A stretch of 49,829 nucleotides of DNA from Saprospiraceae bacterium UBA6168 (GTDB lineage: Bacteria; Bacteroidota; Bacteroidia; Chitinophagales; Saprospiraceae). This document shows positions 18,817 to 27,624 of the stretch, in pieces; position 1 is the stretch's first letter, and the number at the start of each line of letters is the position of its first letter. Under the pieces are notes generated by a model, which searched no databases, was not told the DNA's origin, and saw only the letters and a program-made list of their open reading frames with translations. The position numbers were made by a program, and so were the translations under genes. The stretch spans positions 48,804-98,632 of the forward strand of contig DIUC01000008.1 in assembly GCA_002435785.1 (NCBI GenBank), written 5' to 3'.

Positions 18817-19158
18817 ATGCACGAACTTTCCATCATCGCCAGCATCGTTGAAATCGCTGAGGCCGAGGTAGAAAAGGCAGGTGCCCAGCGGGTCGAATCC
18901 ATCGAACTGGAAATCGGGGAACTGGCAGGCATCGAGTTTTCGGCACTCGACTTCGCTTGGGAAGTTGGCGTGAGCCAATCGGTCCTGGAAGGTGCCGAGC
19001 GGCATATCCACCGCATCGGCGGGGAGGCAAGGTGCAGCGAGTGCGAAAACATTTTTGATATGCAAGCCTTGTATGACCCCTGCCCCAAGTGCGGCTCGTA
19101 TTTTAGCGAAATAATTAAAGGTAAAGAACTGAGCGTCAAGGCTTTGACGGTGACTTGA
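18817..19158 (+). CDS. Hydrogenase nickel incorporation protein HypA
   Basis: A 113-residue nickel metallochaperone. The N-terminal MHE gives the nickel ligand His2, and two CxxC pairs (Cys73/Cys76 and Cys89/Cys92) make the structural zinc site. It works with HypB to deliver nickel to apo-HoxH. It is followed by hypB after an 86-bp repeat-filled gap, and is probably in one operon with the later hyp genes. Confidence 0.95.
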   Translation: MHELSIIASIVEIAEAEVEKAGAQRVESIELEIGELAGIEFSALDFAWEVGVSQSVLEGAERHIHRIGGEARCSECENIFDMQALYDPCPKCGSYFSEIIKGKELSVKALTVT

Positions 19159-19160
19159 AA

Positions 19161-19238
19161 TTGGGTATTGGGTATTGGGTATTGGGTATTAATTTTTCGG
19201 TGGAATACCAAATACCCAATACCAAATACCAAATACCT
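19161..19238. repeat. Hairpin of opposed 7-bp tandem repeats between hypA and hypB
   Basis: Four exact copies of TTGGGTA (19161-19188) are followed by a short spacer and five units of AATACCA or close variants (19204-19238), which are its reverse complement. The whole could fold as a long hairpin in DNA or mRNA directly upstream of hypB. Confidence 0.85.
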
Positions 19239-19244
19239 CAATTT

Positions 19245-20069
19245 ATGTGCGGAATTTGCGGCTGCGGCCAACCCGGCAATGCAGTAACCATCAGGAAAAT
19301 AGACCTGAAAAAGGTCAACTTAAAAAAGGTGACACCGCTTGGAGCGGTGGCACCTTTATATCACGACGACCATGACCATCACCACGACCATGCGCCTACG
19401 GCAAATCAGGTACCGGGCAAGACGGTGCTGCAAATCGAACAGGATATCCTGGGAAAAAACAACCTGCTGGCTGAGCGAAACCGTGGCTTTTTCGAGGCGA
19501 AGAACATCCTCGCCCTGAACCTCGTCAGTTCGCCGGGCAGTGGGAAGACGGCCTTGCTGGAGCGCACCCTCGCCGATTTAAAAAATGAAATCCCCTGCTA
19601 CGTCATCGAAGGTGACCAGCAGACCAGCAACGATGCCGACCGCATCGCCGCCACGGGTGCCGAGGTCGTTCAAATCAACACCGGCAAGGGCTGCCACCTG
19701 GAAGCCGACATGGTCAACGAGGCGATGCGGCAACTAAAACCCACCGACGGCTCACTGCTCTTCATCGAAAACGTGGGCAACCTCGTCTGCCCCGCCATGT
19801 TCGACCTCGGCGAGGGCGCACGGGTAGTCATCATCAGCGTGACCGAGGGCGACGACAAGCCGCTCAAGTACCCCGACATGTTCCACTCCTCGCAACTTTG
19901 CATCATCAACAAGATTGACCTGCTGCCCTACGTGAATTTCAGCGTGGAAAAAGCGAAGGAATATGCCCGGCGGGTCAGCCATATCACCGAGTTCATCGAG
20001 GTTTCTGCGACTACGGGAACTGGCATGGAGAAGTGGTACGCTTGGCTGAAAAAGCGAAGAAATGCCTGA
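19245..20069 (+). CDS. Hydrogenase nickel incorporation GTPase HypB
   Basis: The ATG at 19245 gives 274 residues and places the expected MCGICGC nickel motif at the N-terminus; the longer frame from 19155 only reads the upstream hairpin. A His/Asp-rich nickel-storage stretch (HDDHDHHHDH) follows, then the GTPase: SSPGSGKT (P-loop), GDQQTSNDADR, GKGCHLEADM (metal/dimer site), ENVGNLVCP and NKIDLLP. It inserts nickel into HoxH using GTP. A 33-bp near-perfect palindrome (19325-19357) lies in frame between the CGICGC motif and the His-rich stretch, encoding part of KKVTPLGAVAPL. Confidence 0.95.
   Translation: MCGICGCGQPGNAVTIRKIDLKKVNLKKVTPLGAVAPLYHDDHDHHHDHAPTANQVPGKTVLQIEQDILGKNNLLAERNRGFFEAKNILALNLVSSPGSGKTALLERTLADLKNEIPCYVIEGDQQTSNDADRIAATGAEVVQINTGKGCHLEADMVNEAMRQLKPTDGSLLFIENVGNLVCPAMFDLGEGARVVIISVTEGDDKPLKYPDMFHSSQLCIINKIDLLPYVNFSVEKAKEYARRVSHITEFIEVSATTGTGMEKWYAWLKKRRNA
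19325..19357. repeat. In-frame palindrome inside hypB
   Basis: Fifteen-base arms (left 19325-19339, AAAGGTGACACCGCT; right 19343-19357) pair with one mismatch around the loop TGG. The element is in frame and lies in the variable linker of HypB. Its size is almost the same as the two palindromes inside hypF. Confidence 0.8.
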
Positions 20070-20104
20070 CACGGTTAGTGGCCAATTCAGTTTCAAACAG
20101 CAAA

Positions 20105-22477
20105 ATGCAAAGCTTTCACCTCCATATCGAAGGCCAAGTCCAAGGCGTTGGGTTTCGCCCGTTCGTGTACCGACTGGCGAAGTCGCTCGGCATCGCTGGA
20201 ATGGTGAGCAACGGGATGGATGGAGTGCATGTTTTTTTCAACGCAGGAGAAGGTCTCGCTCATTTTTTTTACCAAAAAGTGATTGCGGAAAGGCCCATTC
20301 GGGCGAGGGTTCTGCGGCATTCGATGCAACCAGCCCAAACCGCTCAATTCAATGATTTTCAAATTATTGATAGCCAAAAAACAGGCAGCGCCAACCTCCT
20401 GCTCACCCCCGACCTCGGCCTCTGCGACGACTGCCGACGAGAAATCCATGACCCCGCCAACCGACGGTTTGGCTACCCGTTCACGACCTGCATTAACTGC
20501 GGGCCACGATATTCCATCCTGAACGCCCTACCCTACGACCGGGAGCGAACGACGATGACGCATTTCCAAATGTGCAAGTCCTGCCGATCGGAGTACGATA
20601 ACCCACTCACGAGGCGGCATTTTTCACAGACCAATTCTTGCCCTGATTGTGCGGTGGAGTTGGGCTGGCAGTCCAAGTTAGGAGGCAACTTGAAGTTGCC
20701 TCCTAACTTAACTGCTCAAGACTGCATCACACTGACAATCAATGCATTAGCCGGAGGCAAAATAATCGCTGTCAAAGGCATCGGTGGCTACCTGCTCATC
20801 TGCGATGCCACGAATCAGGCTGCGGTTGCCACGTTGCGCCAGCGAAAACATCGCCCCACAAAGCCCTTCGCTTTGATGTACCCGAACCTCGAAATGTTGA
20901 AAAAAGATGCGTTGGTCAGCGACGCAGCAGGAGCCGAATTTTCGAGCATCGAAAGCCCTATCGTGCTTTGCCAACTGCGGGAACGACCAGCGAGCGGCAT
21001 GGCTGTCGCTGAGGTTGCGCCGCACCTCAACCGCATCGGGGCGATGCAGCCGTACACCCCGCTGTTCGAACTGATTTTGTCGGAATGGGGCAAACCCATC
21101 GTGGCCACGAGCGGCAACTTGAGCGGTTCCCCTATTTTTTTTGAGGATGAAAAAGCCCTGGAAAACTTGGGCGGTTTCGTGGACGGTTTTTTGACAAACA
21201 ACCGTGAAATCCTCGTCCCGCAGGACGACAGCGTGGTTCAGTTCTCTCCCGAAAACCAGCAGCGAATCGTGCTGCGCCGCTCCCGTGGCTTTGCGCCGAC
21301 GCATATCCACCACAGCTTTGATGGCTGGCAAGGCATGCACCTGGCGATGGGTGCCGACATGAAAAGCACGTTTTCCCTGCAACACAAGGGCAATACCTAC
21401 ATCAGCCAGTACCTCGGCGACCTCGAAAGCCTCGACACACAAGAGAATTTTGAAAAAACGCTTCTACACTTAATTCACCTCTTCGATGCCCAACCGGGGC
21501 AAGTGATTTTGGACAAACATCCCACCTATTTTTCCTCCGCAACGGGCCGCTCGCTCGCTGAAAAATGGGACGTTCCAGTGCTGGAAGTGCAGCACCACGT
21601 CGCCCACTTCGCCGCCGTTCTCGCTGAAAATGAGCTACTTACGAGCGAGGAACCCGTGCTGGGCGTCATCTGGGACGGCACTGGATGGGGTGAGGACGGC
21701 AATATTTGGGGCGGCGAGTTTTTCCTTTTTGAAAATGGCGACTTCAACCGGGCATCGCATTTCGATTATTTCCCGCACCTGCTGGGCGATAAAATGTCGA
21801 GGGAACCGAGGCTGTCGGCGCTGGCCCTGTGCTACGATTTGCCGGAGGCGGAGGCCCTGCTGCGACCGCATTTCACCGAAAACGAATGGGTGTTTTACAA
21901 AAAATTGCTCGCAAGCCCCACCGGGCTGCATACCTCAAGCATGGGCCGGCTATTCGATGCCGTGGCGGTGCTACTGGGCTTGCAGTCCAAGTCCAGTTTC
22001 GAGGGCGAGGCAGCCATGCGATTGGAGGCGCTGGCGAGGAAGGCGGTTGGAAAAGACTTCCCAAGTTTTAAAAACTTGGGAAGTCTGGCCCCGAAAATCA
22101 TTGTAAAAAATGTCATCGCTGACCTTCAAGCTGGTGTTGACAAGCGCCAAATTGCTTTTGGTTTTCACCTTTCACTCGCCAAATATGTGGGCGAAATGGC
22201 TGCTCGGCACGACGTTCGGCGGCTGGCGTTCAGTGGCGGCGTTTTTCAAAATTCCTTGTTGATTGATTTGATAATCAATGAATTAGGCGACAAATACGAC
22301 CTGTTTTTTCACAAAGAATTATCGCCAAACGACGAGTGCATTTCATTCGGGCAGTTGGCGGTTGCATATTTAATCCAAGTTGCGGATAAGCAGCAGCGCT
22401 GCGAAAACTTTGTAGAACCTTTTGAGAAATCTCTCTCAGGTGCAGCGCACCGAAATATTCCGGTGCGCTGCACCTGA
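20105..22477 (+). CDS. Carbamoyltransferase HypF
   Basis: The ATG at 20105 gives 790 residues; a GTG frame from 20033 overlaps hypB and is not needed. Domains in order: acylphosphatase-like (GQVQGVGFRPFVYRLA), two zinc-finger blocks (CDDC...CINC and CKSC...CPDC), a YrdC-like domain (KGIGGYLL, SRGFAPTHIHHS) and a Kae1-like C-terminal domain (VQHHVAHFAA, AFSGGVFQN, SPNDECISFGQ). HypF makes the thiocarbamate on HypE that becomes the cyanide ligands of the NiFe centre. Two perfect palindromes lie in frame (20675-20709 and 22054-22086). The normal family end is near AVAYLIQ; the last ~33 residues and the stop are supplied by a nested palindrome, an odd tail probably without function. Confidence 0.94.
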   Translation: MQSFHLHIEGQVQGVGFRPFVYRLAKSLGIAGMVSNGMDGVHVFFNAGEGLAHFFYQKVIAERPIRARVLRHSMQPAQTAQFNDFQIIDSQKTGSANLLLTPDLGLCDDCRREIHDPANRRFGYPFTTCINCGPRYSILNALPYDRERTTMTHFQMCKSCRSEYDNPLTRRHFSQTNSCPDCAVELGWQSKLGGNLKLPPNLTAQDCITLTINALAGGKIIAVKGIGGYLLICDATNQAAVATLRQRKHRPTKPFALMYPNLEMLKKDALVSDAAGAEFSSIESPIVLCQLRERPASGMAVAEVAPHLNRIGAMQPYTPLFELILSEWGKPIVATSGNLSGSPIFFEDEKALENLGGFVDGFLTNNREILVPQDDSVVQFSPENQQRIVLRRSRGFAPTHIHHSFDGWQGMHLAMGADMKSTFSLQHKGNTYISQYLGDLESLDTQENFEKTLLHLIHLFDAQPGQVILDKHPTYFSSATGRSLAEKWDVPVLEVQHHVAHFAAVLAENELLTSEEPVLGVIWDGTGWGEDGNIWGGEFFLFENGDFNRASHFDYFPHLLGDKMSREPRLSALALCYDLPEAEALLRPHFTENEWVFYKKLLASPTGLHTSSMGRLFDAVAVLLGLQSKSSFEGEAAMRLEALARKAVGKDFPSFKNLGSLAPKIIVKNVIADLQAGVDKRQIAFGFHLSLAKYVGEMAARHDVRRLAFSGGVFQNSLLIDLIINELGDKYDLFFHKELSPNDECISFGQLAVAYLIQVADKQQRCENFVEPFEKSLSGAAHRNIPVRCT
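20675..20709. repeat. In-frame perfect palindrome 1 inside hypF
   Basis: Seventeen-base arms (AAGTTAGGAGGCAACTT, 20675-20691, and its exact reverse complement, 20693-20709) are separated by one base. Read in frame it encodes KLGGNLKLPPN, between the zinc-finger block and the YrdC-like domain, a place where HypF proteins can vary. Confidence 0.9.
22054..22086. repeat. In-frame perfect palindrome 2 inside hypF
   Basis: Sixteen-base arms (AGACTTCCCAAGTTTT, 22054-22069, and its exact reverse complement, 22071-22086) are separated by one base. It encodes part of KDFPSFKNLGSLA in the Kae1-like domain. It has the same architecture as palindrome 1 but a different word. Confidence 0.9.
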
Positions 22478-22536
22478 GATTACTGATCAATATGCTACAA
22501 ATATTTTGCGGCGCTGCCGCTGCTATCCGCAACTTG
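22376..22536. repeat. Nested palindrome spanning the 3' end of hypF
   Basis: The outer arms (22376-22415 and 22495-22536) are ~40-bp imperfect reverse complements sharing CAAGTTGCGGAT and CAGCGC. Inside sits a perfect 19-bp inverted repeat (TCTCAGGTGCAGCGCACCG, 22434-22452, and 22461-22479) with an 8-nt loop. The hypF stop TGA (22475-22477) is in the inner right arm. Confidence 0.88.
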
Positions 22537-22604
22537 CGTTATTTAACAAACCTGAAACCTGAAGAGGAACAATCACTGACAACTGTTTTCACAGTAGCAG
22601 AGGA

Positions 22605-22625
22605 GGTTCCCCTTTAGGGGTCAGG
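22605..22625. repeat. Short repeat shared with the hox operon spacer
   Basis: A 21-nt word of the type GGTTCCC.TTTAGGGGTCAGG lies 15 bp before hypC and recurs with one difference at 15269-15289. The central CCCCTTTAGGGG-type core is itself nearly palindromic. Confidence 0.7.
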
Positions 22626-22639
22626 AGCAAACCACGACC

Positions 22640-22924
22640 ATGTGCTTAGCCATTCCAGGAAAAATCACCGCCATCACCGCCCAGTTGGATGAAACCTTCA
22701 GGGTCGGCAAAGTCTCCTTCGGCGGCATCCACAAAGAAGTCAACCTCTCGATGGTGCCTGCGGCGCAAGTCGGCGATTACGTGCTTGTCCATGTCGGCGT
22801 TGCCATCAGCGTGGTGGACGAAGCGGAGGCGCAAAAAACCTTCGAGTACATCCAGCAAATTGGTGAGCTGGCGGACTTGGGCGAGGAGGCGCAGCAACCC
22901 AACCCAGAAACGGGAAAACGATGA
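22640..22924 (+). CDS. Hydrogenase assembly chaperone HypC
   Basis: A 94-residue HypC/HupF family protein with the hallmark start MCLAIPGKI, where Cys2 carries the Fe(CN)2CO unit with HypD and delivers it to HoxH. The C-terminal third (QQIGELADLGEEAQQPNPETGK) is typical. The stop overlaps the start of hypD by 4 bp (ATGA), indicating translational coupling. Confidence 0.95.
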   Translation: MCLAIPGKITAITAQLDETFRVGKVSFGGIHKEVNLSMVPAAQVGDYVLVHVGVAISVVDEAEAQKTFEYIQQIGELADLGEEAQQPNPETGKR

Positions 22925-24015
22925 AATACCTTACCGAATACCGCAACGCCGGGGTCGTTCATGAGTACCTCGACGAGCTTCACCGCACCACCACTCGACC
23001 GTGGACCATCATGGAAATCTGTGGTGGACAAACGCACAGCCTTGTCAAAAACGGCATCCTCGACCTGCTGCCGAAGGTCATCACGATGGTTCACGGCCCA
23101 GGCTGCCCCGTCTGCGTGACGCCGCTCGGCATCATTAACGAAGCCATCTATCTCGCTGAAAATGAGGGGGGTATCCTCTGCTCCTTCGGCGATATGCTCC
23201 GGGTGCCGGGGTCGAAAAAAAGCCTGTTGGAAGCCAAGGCGAAGGGCGCCGACGTGCGCATCCTCTACTCCCCGCTCGAAGCCGTGAAACTGGCGCAGGA
23301 GCACCCCGAACGGCAGGTGGTTTTCTTCGCCGTCGGCTTTGAGACAACGGCCCCTGCGAACGCACTTTCCGTAGTTCAAGCAAAATTATTGGGGGTAAAA
23401 AATTACAGCATCCTTGCGTCACACGTGCTTGTGCCACCAGCCATGGAAGCAATTTTGAGCGACCCCGAAAACGTAATTGATGCCTTTTTGGCTGCGGGTC
23501 ATGTTTGCACCATCATGGGCACGGAGGAGTATTTTCCGGTGGTGGAAAAATACCAGGTGCCCATCGTCATCACCGGATTTGAGCCAGTGGATTTGCTGCA
23601 AGGGATTTTGATGGCCGTGCGGCAACTTGAAAAAGGCGAGGCGAAGCTCGAAAACCAGTACGCCCGGGTCGTGCAGCGGGAAGGCAATTTGCTGGCGCAG
23701 CAAACCATCGGTAAAGTCTTCGAGGTGGCCGACCGGGACTGGAGGGGCATCGGCACTATCCCAATGAGCGGCTATGAAGTCAACGAAAGTTATGCGGAAT
23801 TCGATGCACGGCGCAGGTTTAACCTTCATTTGCAGGCTGTTGCAGAGAACAAGGAGTGCATCGCTGGCACCATTATGAAGGGCTTACAGAAGCCTTTCGA
23901 TTGCCCAAATTTTGGCACGAAGTGCACCCCAGAACATCCGCTCGGCGCACCGATGGTGTCATCGGAGGGGGCATGTGCGGCGTATTTCCATTTTGCGAGG
24001 GCAGCAGCAACGTAA
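22921..24015 (+). CDS. Hydrogenase maturation Fe-S scaffold HypD
   Basis: A 364-residue protein with the HypD blocks: EICGGQTHS, HGPGCPVCVTP, GFETTAPA, CTIMGTEEY, ITGFEPVD and the C-terminal cysteine cluster FGTKCTPEHPLG.PMVSSEGACAAY, which binds a [4Fe-4S] cluster. With HypC and HypE it builds the Fe(CN)2CO unit. It is coupled to hypC by a 4-bp overlap. maeB follows after 118 bp. Confidence 0.95.
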   Translation: MKYLTEYRNAGVVHEYLDELHRTTTRPWTIMEICGGQTHSLVKNGILDLLPKVITMVHGPGCPVCVTPLGIINEAIYLAENEGGILCSFGDMLRVPGSKKSLLEAKAKGADVRILYSPLEAVKLAQEHPERQVVFFAVGFETTAPANALSVVQAKLLGVKNYSILASHVLVPPAMEAILSDPENVIDAFLAAGHVCTIMGTEEYFPVVEKYQVPIVITGFEPVDLLQGILMAVRQLEKGEAKLENQYARVVQREGNLLAQQTIGKVFEVADRDWRGIGTIPMSGYEVNESYAEFDARRRFNLHLQAVAENKECIAGTIMKGLQKPFDCPNFGTKCTPEHPLGAPMVSSEGACAAYFHFARAAAT

Positions 24016-24133
24016 GGATTTTTCTTCCAAAAATAGCTGACAAAAAATATTCGCCAAGTAGGCATTAATCATGCTTTGGGCAGGTGAATGACCGGACTTT
24101 TGCGGTTTAATCAGAAAGATAAATTGACCAATT

Positions 24134-26425
24134 ATGAATCAGCAAGACAGCAAAAATGAGGGGCTGCGTAAAGCGGCACTGCATTACCACGAATTTCCCC
24201 GTAGGGGCAAAATCGAAGTCGTGGCTACCAAGCCATGCGTCACGCAGGGCGACCTGTCGCTTGCCTACACGCCGGGCGTGGCCGAGCCTTGCCTTGAGAT
24301 TGCGAGAGACCCTGCACTCGCCCGACGTTACACCGCCAAGGGCAATTTGGTGGCCGTGGTGAGCAACGGGACTGCCGTGCTGGGCCTCGGCAATATTGGC
24401 GCCCTTGCGGGCAAACCGGTCATGGAGGGCAAGGGCATCCTGTTCAAACGCTTCGCAGATATTGACGTGTTTGACATCGAAATCAACTCGGAAGACCCCG
24501 ATGAGGTCATTCGCACGGTGAAGAACATTTCCCCTACATTCGGCGGCATCAACTTGGAAGACATCAAGGCTCCCGAATGTTTTTACATCGAAGAAACCTT
24601 GAAACGGGAGCTTAACATCCCAGTTTTTCATGATGACCAGCATGGTACGGCCATCATTTCCGGCGCAGCGCTGCTCAATGCCCTCGAATTGGCTGACAAA
24701 GAAATAGGAGCGGTGAAGTTGGTTGTCAGCGGTGCGGGAGCTGCGGGTATTGCTTGCGCCAATTTTTATATCACCTTGGGTGTCAATTTGGTAAACATCC
24801 TGATGGTTGACCGGAAAGGCGTCCTCTGGGAAGGGCGAGGGGATGAAGACAGCAACAAGTACAAGCAAAAGTTTTTCAGAAAAACAGCTGCAAGAACCCT
24901 TGACGATGCCTTGAACGGTGCTGATGTTTTCTGTGGAATGTCGGCCAAAGGAGTGCTTACGCCAGCAATGCTGCAACAAATGGCAGCACGTCCCATCATT
25001 TTTGCGATGGCAAACCCTGACCCGGAAATCAGCTACCCAGAAGCTCGTGCCGCCCGCTTGGATGCCATCATTGCCACGGGTCGCAGCGACTACCCTAACC
25101 AAGTGAACAACGTGCTGGGCTTCCCATCCATCTTCAGAGGGGCCTTGGACGTGGAGGCGACCACCATCAACGAGGAAATGAAAATGGCTGCCGCAAAGGC
25201 ATTGGCCAGTCTGGCGAAAGAGGAAGTGCCCGACTCCGTGAAGCGGGCCTACGACGACATGAGCTTGACTTTTGGCCCAGACTACATCATTCCCAAACCG
25301 TTCGACTATCGGGTGCTCGTCACGACGGCCTCCGCAGTGGCCGAGGCTGCCATGCTCAGCGGCGTGGCCCGCCAGCAAATTGACATCGAAGCCTACCGGG
25401 AAACCCTGCGGGAAAAGGTGGACTGGTCGAGGGAATTCATGCGCAATATTTACATTTTGGCAAAAAAAGCGCCCAAGCGCATCGTCTTTCCAGAGGCCGA
25501 CCATCCGAAAATCATTTGGGCGACCAGCGAAATCGTGCAGGAAGGCTATGCCCGTCCCGTTCTTTTAGCAAAAAGCAAGAAGGAACTGTTACAGCATTTC
25601 GAGGAGCTTCGCCACAGTGCAATAGGCATCGAAATCATCGAACCTCAAAATTGGCCCCATTGGGACAGTTATGTGAAGGAATACTACCGTTTGCGACAGC
25701 GAAAGGGCGTCACCCTGAGCCAAGCAGATTATGACTTGCGGAACTTTCTCTATTTCGGCACCATGATGGTGCAGCAAGGCCACGCAGACGGCATGGTGGC
25801 TGGCGTCACCGTGAACTATGTGGATGTCCTCCGTCCTGCCCTGCAAATCATTGGCCCGAAAAAAGTAGGCAAGCTGGTGGCAGGTATGTACATGCTCCAG
25901 CACGAGCGAAAAACTTATGTTTTCGCAGATGCCGCCGTGAACATCAATCCAGACGCTAATCAATTAGCCGAAATCACCCTCCTTGCCGCTGAGGAAATGG
26001 AGCGGATGAAAATTGAGCCGAGGATTGCGATGCTTTCTTTTTCAAACTTCGGTTCCGTTCGTTCCCCCGAGACGGAAAAGGTACGGGAAGCAGTGGAGCG
26101 GGTGCGCATCCTTCGTCCCGACCTTTTGATTGATGGGCCTGTGCAACCTGACGTGGCTTTCAATCCCGATATTCTGGCCGAAAGTTATCCGTTTGCCAAC
26201 ATCAAACGACGCCCGAACCTGCTGATTTTCCCCAACCTGGACGCTGCAAACATCAGCTTGAGGTTGGTGCGGCACATGAGCAGTGCGCATTCCATCGGAC
26301 CACTGATCGTTGGCCTGGCCAAGCCCATCCACATGCTTCCCAAAGGCGGCGAGGTGGAAAACATCATAAATATGGCGGCCATTACTTCGGTGGATGCTCA
26401 ATCTTTGGAGGAAAACGGTCGCTGA
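24134..26425 (+). CDS. NADP-dependent malic enzyme MaeB (with phosphotransacetylase-like C-terminal domain)
   Basis: A 763-residue protein, the normal length for MaeB. Residues 1-~430 are the malic enzyme: SLAYTPGVAEPC, DDQHGTAI, a nucleotide-binding GAGAAGIAC and MANPDPEI. Residues ~430-763 are a phosphotransacetylase-like domain (FPEADHPKI, GMVAGVTV, MLSFSNFGSV, QPDVAF), thought to be regulatory in this family. It converts malate plus NADP to pyruvate, CO2 and NADPH. It sits between hypD and hypE on the same strand, so it may be transcribed with the hydrogenase maturation genes. Confidence 0.93.
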   Translation: MNQQDSKNEGLRKAALHYHEFPRRGKIEVVATKPCVTQGDLSLAYTPGVAEPCLEIARDPALARRYTAKGNLVAVVSNGTAVLGLGNIGALAGKPVMEGKGILFKRFADIDVFDIEINSEDPDEVIRTVKNISPTFGGINLEDIKAPECFYIEETLKRELNIPVFHDDQHGTAIISGAALLNALELADKEIGAVKLVVSGAGAAGIACANFYITLGVNLVNILMVDRKGVLWEGRGDEDSNKYKQKFFRKTAARTLDDALNGADVFCGMSAKGVLTPAMLQQMAARPIIFAMANPDPEISYPEARAARLDAIIATGRSDYPNQVNNVLGFPSIFRGALDVEATTINEEMKMAAAKALASLAKEEVPDSVKRAYDDMSLTFGPDYIIPKPFDYRVLVTTASAVAEAAMLSGVARQQIDIEAYRETLREKVDWSREFMRNIYILAKKAPKRIVFPEADHPKIIWATSEIVQEGYARPVLLAKSKKELLQHFEELRHSAIGIEIIEPQNWPHWDSYVKEYYRLRQRKGVTLSQADYDLRNFLYFGTMMVQQGHADGMVAGVTVNYVDVLRPALQIIGPKKVGKLVAGMYMLQHERKTYVFADAAVNINPDANQLAEITLLAAEEMERMKIEPRIAMLSFSNFGSVRSPETEKVREAVERVRILRPDLLIDGPVQPDVAFNPDILAESYPFANIKRRPNLLIFPNLDAANISLRLVRHMSSAHSIGPLIVGLAKPIHMLPKGGEVENIINMAAITSVDAQSLEENGR

Positions 26426-26460
26426 TTTGCGCCAAAAAAAAGTCAGTAGTCCAGTAAAAA

Positions 26461-27513
26461 ATGACAAAACCGTCCATACTACTCAACTGCCCGATGCCGC
26501 AGCTCGACTTCGATGTCATCACATTGGGGCATGGCAGTGGTGGCTTGCTGACGCATCGGTTGCTGGAGGCAGGGGTGTTCAAACTGTTTGGCAACGAGTA
26601 CCTTGACGAACAACACGACGGCGCACTGCTCGACATCACAGGCAAAGTGGCATTCTCCACGGACAGCTTTGTGGTGTCGCCTATTTTTTTCCCCGGTGGG
26701 AATATCGGCAGCCTGGCCGTCCATGGCACAGTAAACGACCTGGCCATGTGCGGTGCCATTCCTCAATATCTGTCGCTTGGATTTATTTTGGAAGAAGGTC
26801 TGAGCATGGCAGATTTTTGGGAAATCCTCGTCAGCATTCGACATGCCGCCGACCTGTCCGGCGTTAAAATCGTGACCGGCGACACCAAGGTGGTGGATAA
26901 GGGCAAGGGCGACCAGGTTTTCATCAACACAACGGGAATCGGCAGTTTGCATCCATCCGCAAATATTCACACCAGCCGAATCCAGCCCGGCGACAAAATC
27001 ATCGTTAGCGGGGAAGTGGCCACGCATGGCATGGCCATTGTGTCGGTTCGGCAGGGTTTGGAGTTTGAAACCGATCTACTCAGCGACAGTACTTACCTGA
27101 ATTTTTTAGTGAATAAACTCCTCGACAAATTCGGGCGTGACATCCATTTTCTTCGAGACCCAACGAGGGGAGGCGTGGCCACCAACCTCAATGAAATCGC
27201 AAAAAAAAGTGGTCTTGGCATTCATTTGCAACAGGCGCTTATCCCTGTGAACGAGCAGGTTGAAGGAGCCTGCGAGATGCTTGGGCTTGACCCGCTCTAT
27301 GTTGCCAACGAGGGCATTTTTATCGCCATAGTTTCCCCAGACGTTGCAGAAGAAACGGTCGAGGTTTTACGACAGGACGAAAAAGGTAAATTCGCCGCCA
27401 TCATCGGCGAGGTGGCGGCCACCAATCCAGGTCAAGTAGTTTTGAGCAGCCGCATCGGTGGTCGGCGGGTGGTGGGCATGTTGCCGGGGGAGCAGTTGCC
27501 GAGGATATGCTGA
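26461..27513 (+). CDS. Hydrogenase maturation protein HypE
   Basis: A 350-residue PurM/AIR-synthase fold protein: GHGSGG near the start, FSTDSFVVSPIFFPGG, GTVNDLAMCGA, GDTKVVD and RDPTRGGVATNLNE. It ends exactly in PRIC, whose cysteine is carbamoylated by HypF and dehydrated to thiocyanate for the iron ligands. It is separated from the other hyp genes by maeB and completes the maturation set. Confidence 0.95.
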   Translation: MTKPSILLNCPMPQLDFDVITLGHGSGGLLTHRLLEAGVFKLFGNEYLDEQHDGALLDITGKVAFSTDSFVVSPIFFPGGNIGSLAVHGTVNDLAMCGAIPQYLSLGFILEEGLSMADFWEILVSIRHAADLSGVKIVTGDTKVVDKGKGDQVFINTTGIGSLHPSANIHTSRIQPGDKIIVSGEVATHGMAIVSVRQGLEFETDLLSDSTYLNFLVNKLLDKFGRDIHFLRDPTRGGVATNLNEIAKKSGLGIHLQQALIPVNEQVEGACEMLGLDPLYVANEGIFIAIVSPDVAEETVEVLRQDEKGKFAAIIGEVAATNPGQVVLSSRIGGRRVVGMLPGEQLPRIC

Positions 27514-27586
27514 AAGGAGGATGTGGTCGGAACGAAGCTTCAAGTCAGACGGCAAGCCATGGTCGAAGGCGAATTGGCATGAAATA

Positions 27587-27619
27587 AAAAAAGAGCCATG
27601 AATTGCTCCATGACTCTTT
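27587..27619 (-). terminator. Intrinsic terminator after tRNA-Pro
   Basis: On the minus strand an 11-bp stem (AAAGAGUCAUG / CAUGGCUCUUU, one G-U pair) with an 8-nt loop is followed by a U-run. It lies 5 bp beyond the 3' end of tRNA-Pro. Confidence 0.8.
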
Positions 27620-27624
27620 GACGG

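Noticed and set aside
20033..20104. An upstream GTG start for hypF.
   Set aside because: It would overlap hypB and add residues before the family start; the ATG at 20105 fits the acylphosphatase-like domain.
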